From an uncultured Sutterella sp. (lineage in GTDB: Bacteria; Pseudomonadota; Gammaproteobacteria; Burkholderiales; Burkholderiaceae_F), in NCBI GenBank assembly GCA_900553105.1, contig USCE01000100.1:1-5533 (forward strand): a stretch of 5,533 nucleotides of DNA, read 5' to 3'. The translations under genes and the position numbers were made by a program. Below, in pieces: positions 5,499 to 5,533 of the stretch. Position 1 is the stretch's first letter; every line of letters begins with the position of its first letter. A model generated the notes under the pieces. That model was not told the DNA's origin. It saw only the letters and a list, made by a program, of their open reading frames with translations, and did not search any database.

Positions 5499-5533
5499 CT
5501 GTCTCTTATACACATCTGACGCTGCCGACGATA
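5499..5533. other. Nextera sequencing adapter (not genomic)
   Basis: From 5499 the sequence is the reverse complement of the Nextera read-1 adapter: the mosaic end CTGTCTCTTATACACATCT, then GACGCTGCCGACGA, then two bases from the index position. Its first base or two may coincide with genomic bases. Any residue after Thr189 of PepT is artefact. Confidence 0.97.

Overview
The window is a 5.5 kb assembled contig from a bacterium, with sequencing adapter left on both ends. Nextera-type transposase adapter fills positions 1-42 and 5499-5533, so both outermost genes are cut by the contig ends. The gene set (C69-type dipeptidase, DcuC-type C4-dicarboxylate carrier, tripeptidase PepT, YafP-like GNAT acetyltransferase) suggests an asaccharolytic anaerobic or microaerophilic gut proteobacterium. 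A Sutterellaceae-like Burkholderiales member is my best guess. That is inference from gene content and protein style, not from a marker gene.

Layout from left to right: (1) the 3' part of a dipeptidase gene on the + strand, ending in a strong intrinsic terminator; (2) a GNAT acetyltransferase gene on the - strand, split by a 1.68 kb tnpB-only element of the IS200/IS605 (IS1341-like) type whose tnpB lies on the + strand; (3) dcuC on the - strand, with its own terminator; (4) a roughly 250 bp divergent control region; (5) the 5' part of pepT on the + strand.

The best-supported special feature is the insertion. If positions 1286-2963 are removed, the two GNAT fragments join in frame with no base gained or lost. 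The join gives a 153-residue protein carrying the QRRGVG acetyl-CoA loop and the ASITAKPFFE block of this family. This defines the element ends to within 2 bp, and hence the likely guide-side flank of the reRNA (omega-RNA) and the target-side flank. The TnpB keeps the RuvC Asp/Glu/Asp triad but has no zinc-ribbon cysteines where most TnpB proteins have them. No tnpA is present, so the element would need a transposase in trans.

The host genes fit a peptide and amino-acid based anaerobic metabolism. The two peptidases break down short peptides, and DcuC exchanges or exports C4-dicarboxylates such as succinate. The dcuC-pepT intergenic region carries a terminator-like hairpin in the dcuC leader and a weak FNR-like site. 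I see no CRISPR array, rRNA, tRNA or clear new multi-gene system.
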